DNA of 64,000 bases from Bacteroidota bacterium (GTDB taxonomy: Bacteria > Bacteroidota > Bacteroidia > Bacteroidales > Bacteroidaceae), in the NCBI GenBank assembly GCA_023425865.1, contig JAFABV010000049.1, forward strand, positions 1-64,000, in the 5' to 3' direction. The notes below the pieces were generated by a model. The model searched no databases, was not told the origin of the DNA, and saw only the letters and a list, made by a program, of their open reading frames with translations. Positions 25,098-33,777 of this stretch are shown piece by piece (position 1 is the first letter of the stretch; each line of letters opens with the position of its first letter). Made by a program: the position numbers and the translations under genes.

Positions 25098-26132
25098 ATG
25101 TTATCATTCGAAAGCGATTACAACAACGGCGCGCATCCCAAGGTGTTGCGGCACCTGTTAGAAACCAACGAGAAGCAGAGCCTCACCTATGGCTTCGACG
25201 AATGGACCGAACGGGCCAAAGGGCGCATCCGTGAGGCTTGCGAGGCCCCTGACGCCCAAATCTGGTTTCTGGCCGGCGGCACACAGACCAATGCCACGGT
25301 CATCGACGGCATTCTCAACCACTATCAGGCAGTCATCACCGCCGAGACCGGACATATCAATGTACACGAGGCGGGAGCCATAGAGTTTTGCGGGCACCGT
25401 GTCATCAGTCTGCCTTCGCATGAGGGACTGATGGATGCCAAGGAATTAGACAGCTACATGCAGTGGTTTGTCAACGATGAGAGTTCGGAGCATCTGGCGC
25501 AGCCAGGAATGGTCTACATCACCTATCCCTCTGAGTTGGGTACCATCTACCATCGCGAGCAGTTGGCCGCCATCTACGAAGTATGTCAGAAGTACGACCT
25601 AAAACTCTATGTCGACGGCGCACGCTTGGGCTATGGACTCCTTGCAGAAGGTGCCGACATCACGCTGCCATGGTTGGCCGCCCACTGCGATGCCTTCTAT
25701 ATCGGTGGCACCAAGGTTGGCGCGCTGTGTGGCGAGGCCGTGGTCTTTCCACGTGGCAATGCCCCCAAGCACTTTTTCTCTATCATCAAGCAGCACGGCG
25801 CGCTCATGGCCAAGGGTCGGCTCATAGGCCTGCAGTTCGACGCGCTCTTCACCGATGGGCTCTACTTTGAGATTTCGCGCCACGCCATCGCCATGGCCCA
25901 GCAGATGAAAGAGCTGTTCAGGCAGAAGGGATGGCAGTTTTATCTTGACTCACCCACTAACCAACAGTTTGTCATTCTGCCCAATGAAGTAGTGGCTCAA
26001 TTAGAAAAGCAGGTGCAGTTCACCCATTGGGAACCAGTGGGCGACACCCACTTCCTCTGCCGCTTTGTCACCAGTTGGGCAACCACAGAGCAAGAGTTTG
26101 AGACTCTGCGGCAGCTCATCGAGCATATATAG
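25098..26132 (+). CDS. Low-specificity threonine aldolase-like PLP enzyme
   Basis: A 344-residue beta-eliminating-lyase-family protein (PF01212). The PLP lysine is Lys206 in YIGGTKVGALCGEAVVF, preceded by the cofactor aspartate in LYVDGARLGYGL. It would cleave threonine or allo-threonine to glycine and acetaldehyde. The start is 4 bp after the carbamoyltransferase stop, so it is probably the last gene of that transcript. It converges on kbl. Phenylserine or serine-type substrates are possible alternatives, as the family is broad. Confidence 0.87.
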   Translation: MLSFESDYNNGAHPKVLRHLLETNEKQSLTYGFDEWTERAKGRIREACEAPDAQIWFLAGGTQTNATVIDGILNHYQAVITAETGHINVHEAGAIEFCGHRVISLPSHEGLMDAKELDSYMQWFVNDESSEHLAQPGMVYITYPSELGTIYHREQLAAIYEVCQKYDLKLYVDGARLGYGLLAEGADITLPWLAAHCDAFYIGGTKVGALCGEAVVFPRGNAPKHFFSIIKQHGALMAKGRLIGLQFDALFTDGLYFEISRHAIAMAQQMKELFRQKGWQFYLDSPTNQQFVILPNEVVAQLEKQVQFTHWEPVGDTHFLCRFVTSWATTEQEFETLRQLIEHI

Positions 26133-26148
26133 GCGACCCGCCATAAAC

Positions 26149-26310
26149 GCTGCATCTTCTCGGCAGGTCACCTTACCCCGAGGATATTCCACCGTTTCAA
26201 GCCTCAGAGAGCTGCCGCTCAATAGTTGAGGGTTATCTCAGTCCGCTTTGCGAACTGGGATAACCCTCAACTGATTGTGGTGGATATGACACCCCTGGAT
26301 GAGGTGGAAA
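26149..26310. repeat. Diverged copy of the composite repeat's hairpin module
   Basis: CTGCCGCTCAATAGTTGAGGG (about 26210-26230) aligns with GCACCGCTCAATAGCTGAGGG in the headers of the 1240 and 28870 repeat regions. The downstream stem has a different sequence but keeps complementarity, and a piece like the GTGGATAATAC/GGTGGATATGAC flank follows. It lies between the convergent threonine aldolase and kbl genes. Confidence 0.6.
26224..26272. terminator. Long hairpin between convergent genes
   Basis: AGTTGAGGGTTATC (26224-26237) pairs with GATAACCCTCAACT (26259-26272), with inner CAGT/ACTG pairing. A stem this long between two convergent genes fits a bidirectional terminator, although no strong T tract follows. 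It is part of a repeat-family module. Confidence 0.6.
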
Positions 26311-26388
26311 TGAAACGCACCCACACCTGATGGTCCTCCAAGGCATGACACTGTGGGCGAACATCGGGGTGTGGAGCCGATTCTGTCG

Positions 26389-27579
26389 TTAAGCCTTGAT
26401 TACCCCTAACTCCTTACCCACCTTGATAAACGCGTTGATGCAGCGGTCGAGCTGTTCGCGGGTATGAGCCGCAGAGAGCTGTACGCGGATGCGGGCCTCG
26501 CCCTTGGGCACCACGGGATAGTAAAAACCGGTGACATAGATGCCCTCTTCTTGCAGCAGGGCGGCATAACGCTGTGACAACGGAGCGTCGTAGAGCATCA
26601 CGGCACAGATGGCACTCTGCGTAGGCTTGATGTCGAAGCCGGCGGCCAGCATGCTGTCACGGAAGTAAGTGACGTTCTCGGCCAGCTTGGCGTGCAGGCT
26701 ATCGTCTTCCTTGAACATCTTAAACACCTCCAAGCCTGCGCCGATGATGGCCGGGGCCAGTGAGTTGGAGAAGAGATAAGGACGTGAACTCTGGCGCAAC
26801 GTGTCGATCACTTCCTTGGGACCTGCGGTAAAGCCGCCCAGGGCGCCACCGAAGGCCTTGCCCAACGTACCGGTGTAGATGTCTACGCGGCCGTAGGTAT
26901 GGCACAGCTCGCTTACGCCATGGCCGGTGGGACCTACCACGCCCGCCGAATGGCTCTCGTCGACCATCACGACGGCGTCGTACTTCTCAGCGAGGTCACA
27001 TATCTTGTCCATCGGTGCCACGTTACCGTCCATCGAGAACACGCCATCGGTACAAATCATGCGGAACCGCTGACTCTGTGCCTCCTGCAGACAACGCTCC
27101 AGCTCTGCCATGTCGGCATTGGCATAACGATAACGCTTGGCCTTGCACAGACGCACGCCGTCGATGATAGACGCATGGTTCAGGGCATCAGAGATAATGG
27201 CGTCTTCCTCGGTGAGCAGCGCGCCAAACAAACCGCCGTTGGCGTCGAAGCAAGCGGCATAGAGAATGGCGTCCTCAGTATGGAAGTAGTCGGCAATGGC
27301 AGCCTCAAGCTCCTTATGTATGTCTTGTGTGCCGCAGATGAAACGCACCGATGACATGCCATAGCCGCGGCGGTCCATGACGCTCTTGGCTGCCGCGATG
27401 AGGCGGGGATGGTTTGAAAGACCCAAATAGTTGTTCGCGCAGAAGTTGAGCACTTCCTTGCCGTTTACCTCAATGGCGGCGCCCTGCGGACTTTCGATAA
27501 TGCGCTCTTGCTTGTACAAACCTGCTTCCTTGAGCTCAGCGAGGTTCTGGCTGAGATGTTCCTTGATTTTTGCGTACAT
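26389..27579 (-). CDS. kbl: Glycine C-acetyltransferase (2-amino-3-ketobutyrate CoA ligase)
   Basis: A 396-residue alpha-oxoamine synthase. It cleaves 2-amino-3-ketobutyrate with CoA to glycine and acetyl-CoA. The PLP lysine is Lys241 in TGTLGKAFGGALGG, with VDESHSAGVVGPTG (207-220) and NFCANNYLGLSNHP (45-58) as typical signatures. Length matches E. coli Kbl. It is divergent from tdh, whose product is its substrate. Related enzymes (BioF, HemA, serine palmitoyltransferase) are less likely given this neighbour. Confidence 0.94.
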   Translation of the reverse strand: MYAKIKEHLSQNLAELKEAGLYKQERIIESPQGAAIEVNGKEVLNFCANNYLGLSNHPRLIAAAKSVMDRRGYGMSSVRFICGTQDIHKELEAAIADYFHTEDAILYAACFDANGGLFGALLTEEDAIISDALNHASIIDGVRLCKAKRYRYANADMAELERCLQEAQSQRFRMICTDGVFSMDGNVAPMDKICDLAEKYDAVVMVDESHSAGVVGPTGHGVSELCHTYGRVDIYTGTLGKAFGGALGGFTAGPKEVIDTLRQSSRPYLFSNSLAPAIIGAGLEVFKMFKEDDSLHAKLAENVTYFRDSMLAAGFDIKPTQSAICAVMLYDAPLSQRYAALLQEEGIYVTGFYYPVVPKGEARIRVQLSAAHTREQLDRCINAFIKVGKELGVIKA

Positions 27580-27606
27580 AAGTTTTCAATTTAAAGTAAC
27601 CTATGG

Positions 27607-27639
27607 CAAAAGTAGGGCTTTATTCTTAGATGTCACAAC
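27607..27639 (-). promoter_or_regulatory. Promoter of kbl
   Basis: On the minus strand TACTTTTG (27607-27614) is a -7 box, and GTTG (27636-27639) lies 21 bp upstream as an imperfect -33 element. The leader is about 20 nt. The region is shared with the divergent tdh gene, for which I saw only weak boxes. Confidence 0.6.
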
Positions 27640-27768
27640 GTCAACAGTGTTTTTTTTGAAAAAAAGGGAGGATTCATGCAAAAATAATGCGTTGACATAG
27701 CCCGCATCTCAGAAAAAATGCGTTATTTTGCATCGTTCAAAACTAACATTAAATTTAATAACTCGAAT

Positions 27769-28737
27769 ATGAAAAATATTCTTGTGATAGGCTCTACAGG
27801 CCAAATAGGGTCTGAGTTGACAAGAGAATTACGAAAAATCTATGGCGGCTCTCATGTCGTGGCAGGCTATATCCGCGGCGCTGAACCACAAGGCGAACTG
27901 CTTGAGGGCGGTCCCTCAGCCATCGCTGATGTTACTCAACCTGAAATGATAGCCCAAGTGGTACGCGACTATCACATCGACACCATCTTCAACCTCGCTG
28001 CCCTACTGTCGGTAGTGGCCGAAAGCAAACCCAAACTGGCTTGGCACATCGGCATCGATGGCCTTTTCAACATTCTCGAAGTGGCACGCGAAAACCACTG
28101 TGCCGTGTTCACGCCGAGTTCCATCGGATCATTCGGGCCCACCACTCCACGCATACTCACCCCCCAAGACACCATACAGCGACCCAAGACCATGTATGGC
28201 ATCACCAAGGTAACCACTGAACTGCTGAGCGACTACTACTTCAACAAATATGGCGTAGACACCCGCTCGGTGCGCTATCCGGGCGTCATCTCCTACGTTA
28301 CGCCTCCCGGCGGCGGCACCACCGACTACGCTGTCGATATCTATTACTCGGCCGTTCGCGGCGAACGCTTTGTGTGCCCCATCAAGGCCGGCACCTGCAT
28401 GGATATGATTTACATGCCCGACGCGCTCAAAGGCACCATCGCCCTGATGGAGGCCAATCCCGACCGCCTCATTCACCGCAACGCCTTTAACATCGCCTCG
28501 ATGAGTTTTGACCCGGAAGCCATCTACGCCGAAATCAGGAAACACCGTCCGCAATTTGAGATGGTCTACGACATCGACCCGCTGAAGCAGGGCATTGCCG
28601 ACAGCTGGCCCGACCGTATGGACGACAGTTGCGCCCGTGACGAATGGGACTGGAAACCTGAGTACGATCTGGCGGCCATGACCAAAGACATGCTCGAAAA
28701 GCTCACGGTCAAACTCTCGGCGCAGACCAACGGCTAA
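27769..28737 (+). CDS. tdh: L-threonine 3-dehydrogenase, SDR type
   Basis: A 322-residue NAD-dependent epimerase-fold dehydrogenase. The Rossmann motif is GSTGQIG (8-14) and the catalytic pair is Tyr143 and Lys147 (YGITK). PSSIGSFGP and the RYPGVISY region are typical of the short-chain L-threonine dehydrogenases of Bacteroidetes and animals, which differ from E. coli Tdh. It oxidises threonine to 2-amino-3-ketobutyrate, the substrate of the divergently encoded Kbl. A start at 27718 would add 17 residues with no match to the fold, so I use 27769. Confidence 0.92.
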   Translation: MKNILVIGSTGQIGSELTRELRKIYGGSHVVAGYIRGAEPQGELLEGGPSAIADVTQPEMIAQVVRDYHIDTIFNLAALLSVVAESKPKLAWHIGIDGLFNILEVARENHCAVFTPSSIGSFGPTTPRILTPQDTIQRPKTMYGITKVTTELLSDYYFNKYGVDTRSVRYPGVISYVTPPGGGTTDYAVDIYYSAVRGERFVCPIKAGTCMDMIYMPDALKGTIALMEANPDRLIHRNAFNIASMSFDPEAIYAEIRKHRPQFEMVYDIDPLKQGIADSWPDRMDDSCARDEWDWKPEYDLAAMTKDMLEKLTVKLSAQTNG

Positions 28738-28773
28738 CGCCCATTACCCGCCATAGACTTACCATACACCTCG

Positions 28774-28821
28774 GCAAAGGGGAATGGCTGCTGCTTTTAG
28801 AGCAGGGCCATTCCCCTTTGC
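28774..28821 (+). terminator. Strong terminator hairpin after tdh
   Basis: GCAAAGGGGAATGGC (28774-28788) pairs perfectly with GCCATTCCCCTTTGC (28807-28821), with further CTGCT/AGCAG pairing inside. It starts 37 bp after the tdh stop. Confidence 0.8.
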
Positions 28822-28869
28822 TGTACCTTGTTCCCACGACGAATGCAGAGAGAGCCAGCGAGAGATACA

Positions 28870-30570
28870 TGGGGCTATGGTCTTTTGGCGTGCCTCCTAC
28901 GGGCGTAACGATATACGTCGCTACACGTCGCCTTTTTAACACGGATAGCACGGAATTTTCGGAATCACCGTCCGGCACATTTGGATGGGTACGGATCATC
29001 GCTTTGCGATGGTCGGATGCCACGGAACCATCCGCCCGATTCTCCGTCTCTCCATTACCCAATCCCTCCATTTCTCCTCAGGCCGTAGGCTCTCTACTTA
29101 TCCTAACCCTACCCTCTGCATCGAAGATGCCCAACTCCCAACTCTCTGCGGCTCTGCGTGCAAAATCCCCCACGTGTTCAACGATATACGTCGCTACACG
29201 TCGTTTTTTTAACACGGATGGCACGGATTTTTCGGAATCACCATCCGGCACATTTGGATGGGTACGGATCATCGCTTTGCGATGGACGGATGCCACGGAA
29301 CCTGCCGCCCGATTCTCCATCCCTCCATTACTCCATCCCTCCGATTCTCCGTTCCTCCGATTCTCCGTTCCTCTATTACTCCATCCCTCCATTTCTCCTC
29401 ATGCCGTAGGCCTTCTGCGTGTCCGAATTCCATTATCCCCATGCCATACTTCTCAATGGAACATGCCGTAGGCCTCAACGAAACACGCTATACGTTTCCT
29501 CAAAACTTGCCTACCCCGAAGGGGTTGAACGCTTGATAGGGCAGGGTTGGCGCGAAGCGACTACCCTGTCTAACCATCGTACCGTATGTATAAGAACTCT
29601 GTAAGAGTTCAACGTTTTATGAATATGGTAGGCGCGAAGCGTTGTCGGGTGTGGACACCTGTTGAACTCCTACAGAGTTCATCCATCCGGCGCGAGCTTA
29701 GACACGGTAGGCACGTCATGTCTCCCTACGGTCGCCATTCCGGCCAACCGTGCCCTATCAAGAGTTTATCCCCTTCGGGGAAAGCCAATGGATTGTGAGA
29801 GAAAGTCAATAGATTATGAGGGAATGTAAATGGAATATGTGGGATAGCAGATGGATAATGAGAAAGCCAATGGATTGTTGAAAAGTAGATGCGGAGTATT
29901 TGTTGGGCGCCACCATATTCCGCATTGTGAGTGTGTGGTCAATGAGAAACGGCGGACGTTTCCGTGCCATCCGCCCATCGCAAAGCGATGATCCGTAGTA
30001 CCAAATGTGCCGGATGGCAATTCCGAAAAATCCGTATCATCCGTGTTAAAAAAAAACGACGTGTGGCGACGTATATCGTTGAGCACACAGGGGATTTTTT
30101 TGCACGCAGAGACGCAGAGGGGTTAGAGTTGGGCATCTTCGATGCAGAGGAGAGGGTTAGGATAAGCAGAGGGCCTACGGCCTGAGGAGGAATGGAGAAA
30201 TGGAGGCAGTTTCCGTGCCATCAGCCCATCGCAAAGCGATGATCCGTACCCATCCAAATGTGCCGGATGGCAATTCCGAAAAATCCGTGTCATCCGTGTT
30301 AAAAAAAAAACTCGTGGAGTGGCGTAGTGAAGGTGTGCCGTTGCTGGGCACCTCCGCTGGAGGTGGATAATACAACGCAAAAGCGACATGAGGGTTTCGC
30401 TCGTGCCTCGCGAAGCCCTCAGCTATTGAGCGGTGCCTCTCCGAGCCCCAAGGCACAGTGGGGCGGCCTCTGTACCCTCCTTTGGCCGCTGGCGGCCCTC
30501 TCCCACAAGGGGCATAACTCCAAATACTCTGCGGCTCTGCGTGCCATGAAAAAAGTCTGCGTTAGATAAC
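28870..30570. repeat. Composite hairpin repeat region, copy 2 (inverted)
   Basis: The reverse complement of the block at 1240-3180, module by module. Two repeat units in plus orientation (about 28905-29410) come first, then the central module reversed (about 29500-29930), inverted units (about 29940-30300) and the header (about 30300-30560). The central parts at 2349-2620 and 29510-29780 differ at only about ten of some 280 positions by eye. Open frames of 60-217 codons through this block translate the same repeats and are not called as genes. No intact protein gene is present between tdh and murF. Confidence 0.85.
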
Positions 30571-30743
30571 CACCTCGTATGGATATCCTGCCAGAAAAAT
30601 ACCTAAGGCATGTAACACGACAAGACTGGACGAAACGACAAATAGGCGATGTTAGGCCATCTTCTCGACCGTCACAATTCGCCTAATGATAATTCTGACA
30701 ACAAGATAACCACTACCTCATGACATACATCGGGTAGAAGCAT

Positions 30744-30857
30744 GAAATGATTCTAATAAAATCACGAAATGGTTTTATATAGAAGCATAAAATGGTTTTA
30801 TATAGAAGCATAAAATGGTTTCATATAGAATCACAAAATGGTTCTATATGAAACCAC
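30744..30857. repeat. 23-bp palindromic tandem array, locus 2 (five units)
   Basis: Five units (one of 22 bp, four of 23 bp) of the AAATGGTTTTATATAGAAGC type. They belong to the same family as 11662-11776 and 51630-51721, but with an AA-rich spacer. The array ends 37 bp from the murF stop and about 175 bp beyond the composite repeat. Confidence 0.88.
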
Positions 30858-30894
30858 TCCACGATAGGGGCAGCACCTTTGCCCCATATCGCCC

Positions 30895-32211
30895 TTATAG
30901 CAGGTCGACAAGCTGCGCCAGGTGTATGCCGTTAGACCCTTTGACAAGAATATAACAACCTTGTGGCTTGTCGGTGGCAAGGCGCGCCTTCACCTCTTCC
31001 ACGTCCTTAAACTTAGTAAACTGGCACTGCGTCTTGCCAAATTCCTCGCCCACAAGCCACACCTTGTCGAAGCCGGCGGTGGCGAGCAGGTCGGCGATCT
31101 TCTGATGTTCCTCGCCACTCACCTCGCCCAACTCGCGCATATCGCCCAGAATGGCCATCTTGGGTTGCGGCACCTGCGTCTGCCTGAAGTTGTCGATGGC
31201 TGCGGCCATGCTGGTGGGATTGGCGTTATAGGCATCGACAATGAGCCAGTTGGCGGCTGTTTTATTGAGTTGCGACCGATTGTTTGTGGGCTCATAATGC
31301 TCCAAGGCATAGCATATTTGCTGGGGACTGATGCCGAAGTGAAGTCCCACGGCAATGGCCGCCAGCATGTTGTCGAGGTTGTATGCGCCGATGAGCCGTG
31401 TCTGTACTTCGTAGACATTGGCCACCGGCTGCCGGTCGGCCACGTGCCAGCTGAACCTGAGGAACGGCTCGCAACTCACCACCTCGCCCTGCACCTGCGC
31501 GCTGTCGTCTTGACCGTAGCTCATCACCCGCTCCAACTGATGCTCGGCCGCCATCTCCACCAAGTGCTCGTTGCTGGTGTTGAGGAAGGTGAGACACTGA
31601 TGCTGGCCCAAGTAGCTGTAGAGTTCGCCTTTGGCACGCATCACGCCCTCGAAACTTCCGAAGCCTTGCAGATGCGCGCGCCCCACGTTGGTGATCAGTC
31701 CGCATGTAGGCTCCACATAGTCTACAAGTTTCTTGATGTCGCCCACGTGCGAGGCCCCCATCTCTATCACGGCTATCTCGTGTGTGCCATTCAGTCGCAA
31801 CAAGGTCTTGGGCACACCCACGTCGTTGTTGAAGTTGCCCTCGGTATGCATCACGTTGAAGCGCTCGGCGAGCACAGCCGAAAGGAGTTCCTTGGTGGTA
31901 GTCTTGCCATTGGTGCCCGTGATGCCCACTACCGGAATGTGAAACTGGCGACGATGCTCGCGCGCCAACTCCTTGAAAGCGGTGAGACAGTCGTCGACGA
32001 GAATTATCCGCTCGTCGGCCTCATCGGCATATTCTGGCTCGTCGACCAGGGCGTAGGCACAGCCTTGGTCGAGTGCCGCCTTGGCAAAGCGGTTGCCATC
32101 GAACGACTCGCCTTTCAGGGCGATGAAGATACTGCCTGCCGGACAGTCGCGACTGTCGGTAGTGACCTGCGGATGTTGCAGGTAAAGCTGGTATAATTCC
32201 TTAATCTCCAT
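30895..32211 (-). CDS. murF: UDP-N-acetylmuramoyl-tripeptide--D-alanyl-D-alanine ligase
   Basis: A 438-residue Mur ligase that adds D-Ala-D-Ala to the UDP-MurNAc tripeptide in the cytoplasm. The ATP motif is GTNGKTTT (99-106), followed by TEGNFNNDVGVPKTLL and the central AVIEMGASHVGDIKKL, both diagnostic of MurF. The N-terminal substrate domain starts TTDSRDCPAGSIFIALKGESFDG. Start at 32211 is preferred over 32250, because the promoter -7 box lies at 32248-32255. Its D-Ala-D-Ala substrate is made by the ddl gene at 55.6 kb. Confidence 0.95.
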   Translation of the reverse strand: MEIKELYQLYLQHPQVTTDSRDCPAGSIFIALKGESFDGNRFAKAALDQGCAYALVDEPEYADEADERIILVDDCLTAFKELAREHRRQFHIPVVGITGTNGKTTTKELLSAVLAERFNVMHTEGNFNNDVGVPKTLLRLNGTHEIAVIEMGASHVGDIKKLVDYVEPTCGLITNVGRAHLQGFGSFEGVMRAKGELYSYLGQHQCLTFLNTSNEHLVEMAAEHQLERVMSYGQDDSAQVQGEVVSCEPFLRFSWHVADRQPVANVYEVQTRLIGAYNLDNMLAAIAVGLHFGISPQQICYALEHYEPTNNRSQLNKTAANWLIVDAYNANPTSMAAAIDNFRQTQVPQPKMAILGDMRELGEVSGEEHQKIADLLATAGFDKVWLVGEEFGKTQCQFTKFKDVEEVKARLATDKPQGCYILVKGSNGIHLAQLVDLL

Positions 32212-32247
32212 GTTTGGGTGAATAGAGGGTTGATGATTACTACGGTG

Positions 32248-32279
32248 CAAAAGTAGTTCAAAAGTTTCTTCTTAACAAG
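32248..32279 (-). promoter_or_regulatory. Promoter of murF
   Basis: On the minus strand TACTTTTG (32248-32255) is preceded 20 bp upstream by CTTG (32276-32279). Predicted leader is about 30 nt to the ATG at 32211. Confidence 0.65.
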
Positions 32280-32397
32280 CATTGCGGGGTAAAAATGGCA
32301 CCCTGCCCCATAAATCATGGAGCCGAGGCTGGCTCATGGGGGCGATGGCGCGCGCCCCCTACCCTATGCCCTCCCTGCATTTTTCTGGCCGCAAAAG

Positions 32398-32428
32398 TTG
32401 GAGGGTAAGCCCAAAAAACCTATCTTTG
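32398..32428 (+). promoter_or_regulatory. Promoter of the AAA ATPase gene
   Basis: TTGG (32398-32401), a 19-bp spacer and TATCTTTG (32421-32428) fit the Bacteroidetes pattern. The transcription start would fall at about 32435, inside the repeat at 32431-32461. Confidence 0.6.
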
Positions 32429-32430
32429 TA

Positions 32431-32461
32431 TTGCGAAAAGTTCGCAACGAAAAGTTCGCAA
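32431..32461 (+). promoter_or_regulatory. Candidate operator: tandem CGAAAAGTTCGCAA
   Basis: CGAAAAGTTCGCAA occurs twice in tandem (32434-32447 and 32448-32461). The first, with the preceding TTG, forms the palindrome TTGCGAA-aag-TTCGCAA. It overlaps the predicted transcription start and precedes the ATPase start codon by 18 bp, so a repressor site or a leader hairpin is plausible. Confidence 0.5.
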
Positions 32462-32479
32462 TGACTTAAAAAGGCCTAT

Positions 32480-33601
32480 ATGAAGGAAGTGACCAACCCC
32501 TTTATACTCTCTGGCTATGTATCGCCAGAGTATTTCTGCGACAGGAAAGAGGAGACCGCCCTGCTTGTCGCCGCCCTGCGCAACGGCAGAAACCTGACGC
32601 TCATCAGTCCGCGCCGTATGGGCAAGACGGGGCTCATACGCCATGTGTTCCACGAGATGGGCAAGGCCAAAGACACCCAGTGCTATTACGTAGACCTGTA
32701 TCAGACCGACTCGCTGGCATCGTTAGTCAAGAAGCTGGGAGAGGTGGTGCTGGGCAGTCTCGACACCACCGAGGGGAAAATCGTCAGGCGGGTGAGCACG
32801 TTCTTCAAGTCGCTCAGGCCCGTCATCAGCGTAGACCCCATGACGGGCACGCCCTCGTTCAGCATCGACATACAGCCTGCGCTGGCCGAACGCTCGTTGT
32901 CCGAGATATTCGACTATATGCAGCAGGGCGGAAAACGATGCTACGTGGCCTTCGATGAGTTTCAGACCGTGACCGAATATGCCGACAAGAACGTGGAGGC
33001 GCTGCTCAGGGCGCACATCCAGCACCTCACCAACGTGCATTTCATCTTCTCTGGCAGTCAGCGCCATGTGCTCGAAAACATGTTTGTATCGGCCTCGCGC
33101 CCGTTTTACCAGAGCACGCAGATGATGAACCTGCCGTGCATACCGCCGCAGGCCTACGAGGCTTTTGCCCAAGAAAAGCTAAGCAGCCACGGCCAACGGA
33201 TGGCGCCCGGGGCCTTCGACCACCTCTACCAGGCCCTTGCCGGGCACACGTGGTACGTGCAGATGGCGCTCAACCGACTGTATGAGCTGGGCAAGGCCGA
33301 ACTCACCGCTGACGACGTAGACCTGATGTTGCGCACCATCGTGACCGAGAACGAGGCCACCTACCACACTTTCCTGCACCTCATCACACCCGCCCAAGGG
33401 CGCCTGCTGAGGGCCGTGGCCCATGAGGGCACGGCACGCGAGATACTGGGGCAGGCATTTATCACCACCTACCAGCTGGGAGCCACGAGTACCATCAAGT
33501 CGGCTACCAAGGTGTTGGTAGAAAAGGAGCTGTTGCTTCAGGACGACGACGCCTATGAGGTGTACGACCGCTTCTTTGCCATCTGGCTGAGCCAGAGATA
33601 G
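32480..33601 (+). CDS. AAA-type ATPase (archaeal-ATPase-like, PF01637 group)
   Basis: A 373-residue ATPase. It opens with NPFILSGYVSPEYFCDRKEE, a common entry for this group, then Walker A SPRRMGKT (43-50) and Walker B CYVAFDEF (154-161, Asp159/Glu160). A sensor-like FSGSQRHVLENMF follows. The C-terminal third (about 290-373) looks like a winged-helix domain with ATSTIKSATKVLVEKELL. Such STAND/MNS-type ATPases are multi-copy in Prevotella and Porphyromonas and their role is unknown; some resemble regulators or defence ATPases. It stands alone between murF and folP, with its own promoter and a tandem repeat at its transcription start. Confidence 0.85.
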   Translation: MKEVTNPFILSGYVSPEYFCDRKEETALLVAALRNGRNLTLISPRRMGKTGLIRHVFHEMGKAKDTQCYYVDLYQTDSLASLVKKLGEVVLGSLDTTEGKIVRRVSTFFKSLRPVISVDPMTGTPSFSIDIQPALAERSLSEIFDYMQQGGKRCYVAFDEFQTVTEYADKNVEALLRAHIQHLTNVHFIFSGSQRHVLENMFVSASRPFYQSTQMMNLPCIPPQAYEAFAQEKLSSHGQRMAPGAFDHLYQALAGHTWYVQMALNRLYELGKAELTADDVDLMLRTIVTENEATYHTFLHLITPAQGRLLRAVAHEGTAREILGQAFITTYQLGATSTIKSATKVLVEKELLLQDDDAYEVYDRFFAIWLSQR

Positions 33602-33743
33602 CCACCGGGCCTCGGCAGGGGGCACGACGAACACAGGCGGCGCCGGCACGATAGCCCCAAACAGAGCACAGCCTGCCAGCGCAGACGGTGGGGAATGTGC
33701 CCGGGGAGGCGAAAAAAAACATCAAAAGCGACACGTTTACAAA

Positions 33744-33759
33744 TATTTTTGTAAGTTTG
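33744..33759 (+). promoter_or_regulatory. Promoter -7 region of folP
   Basis: Two overlapping -7 matches, TATTTTTG (33744-33751) and TAAGTTTG (33752-33759), lie just before the folP start codon at 33778. No good -33 TTTG was seen at the proper distance. Confidence 0.45.
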
Positions 33760-33777
33760 CAGAAAATCTTATCCAGC

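Noticed and set aside
28818..30569. Open frames of up to 217 codons in the second repeat block
   Set aside because: Same repeat-derived peptides as in copy 1; no independent evidence of coding.
30922..32196. 424-codon plus-strand open frame over murF
   Set aside because: Antisense shadow of murF, created by codon bias.
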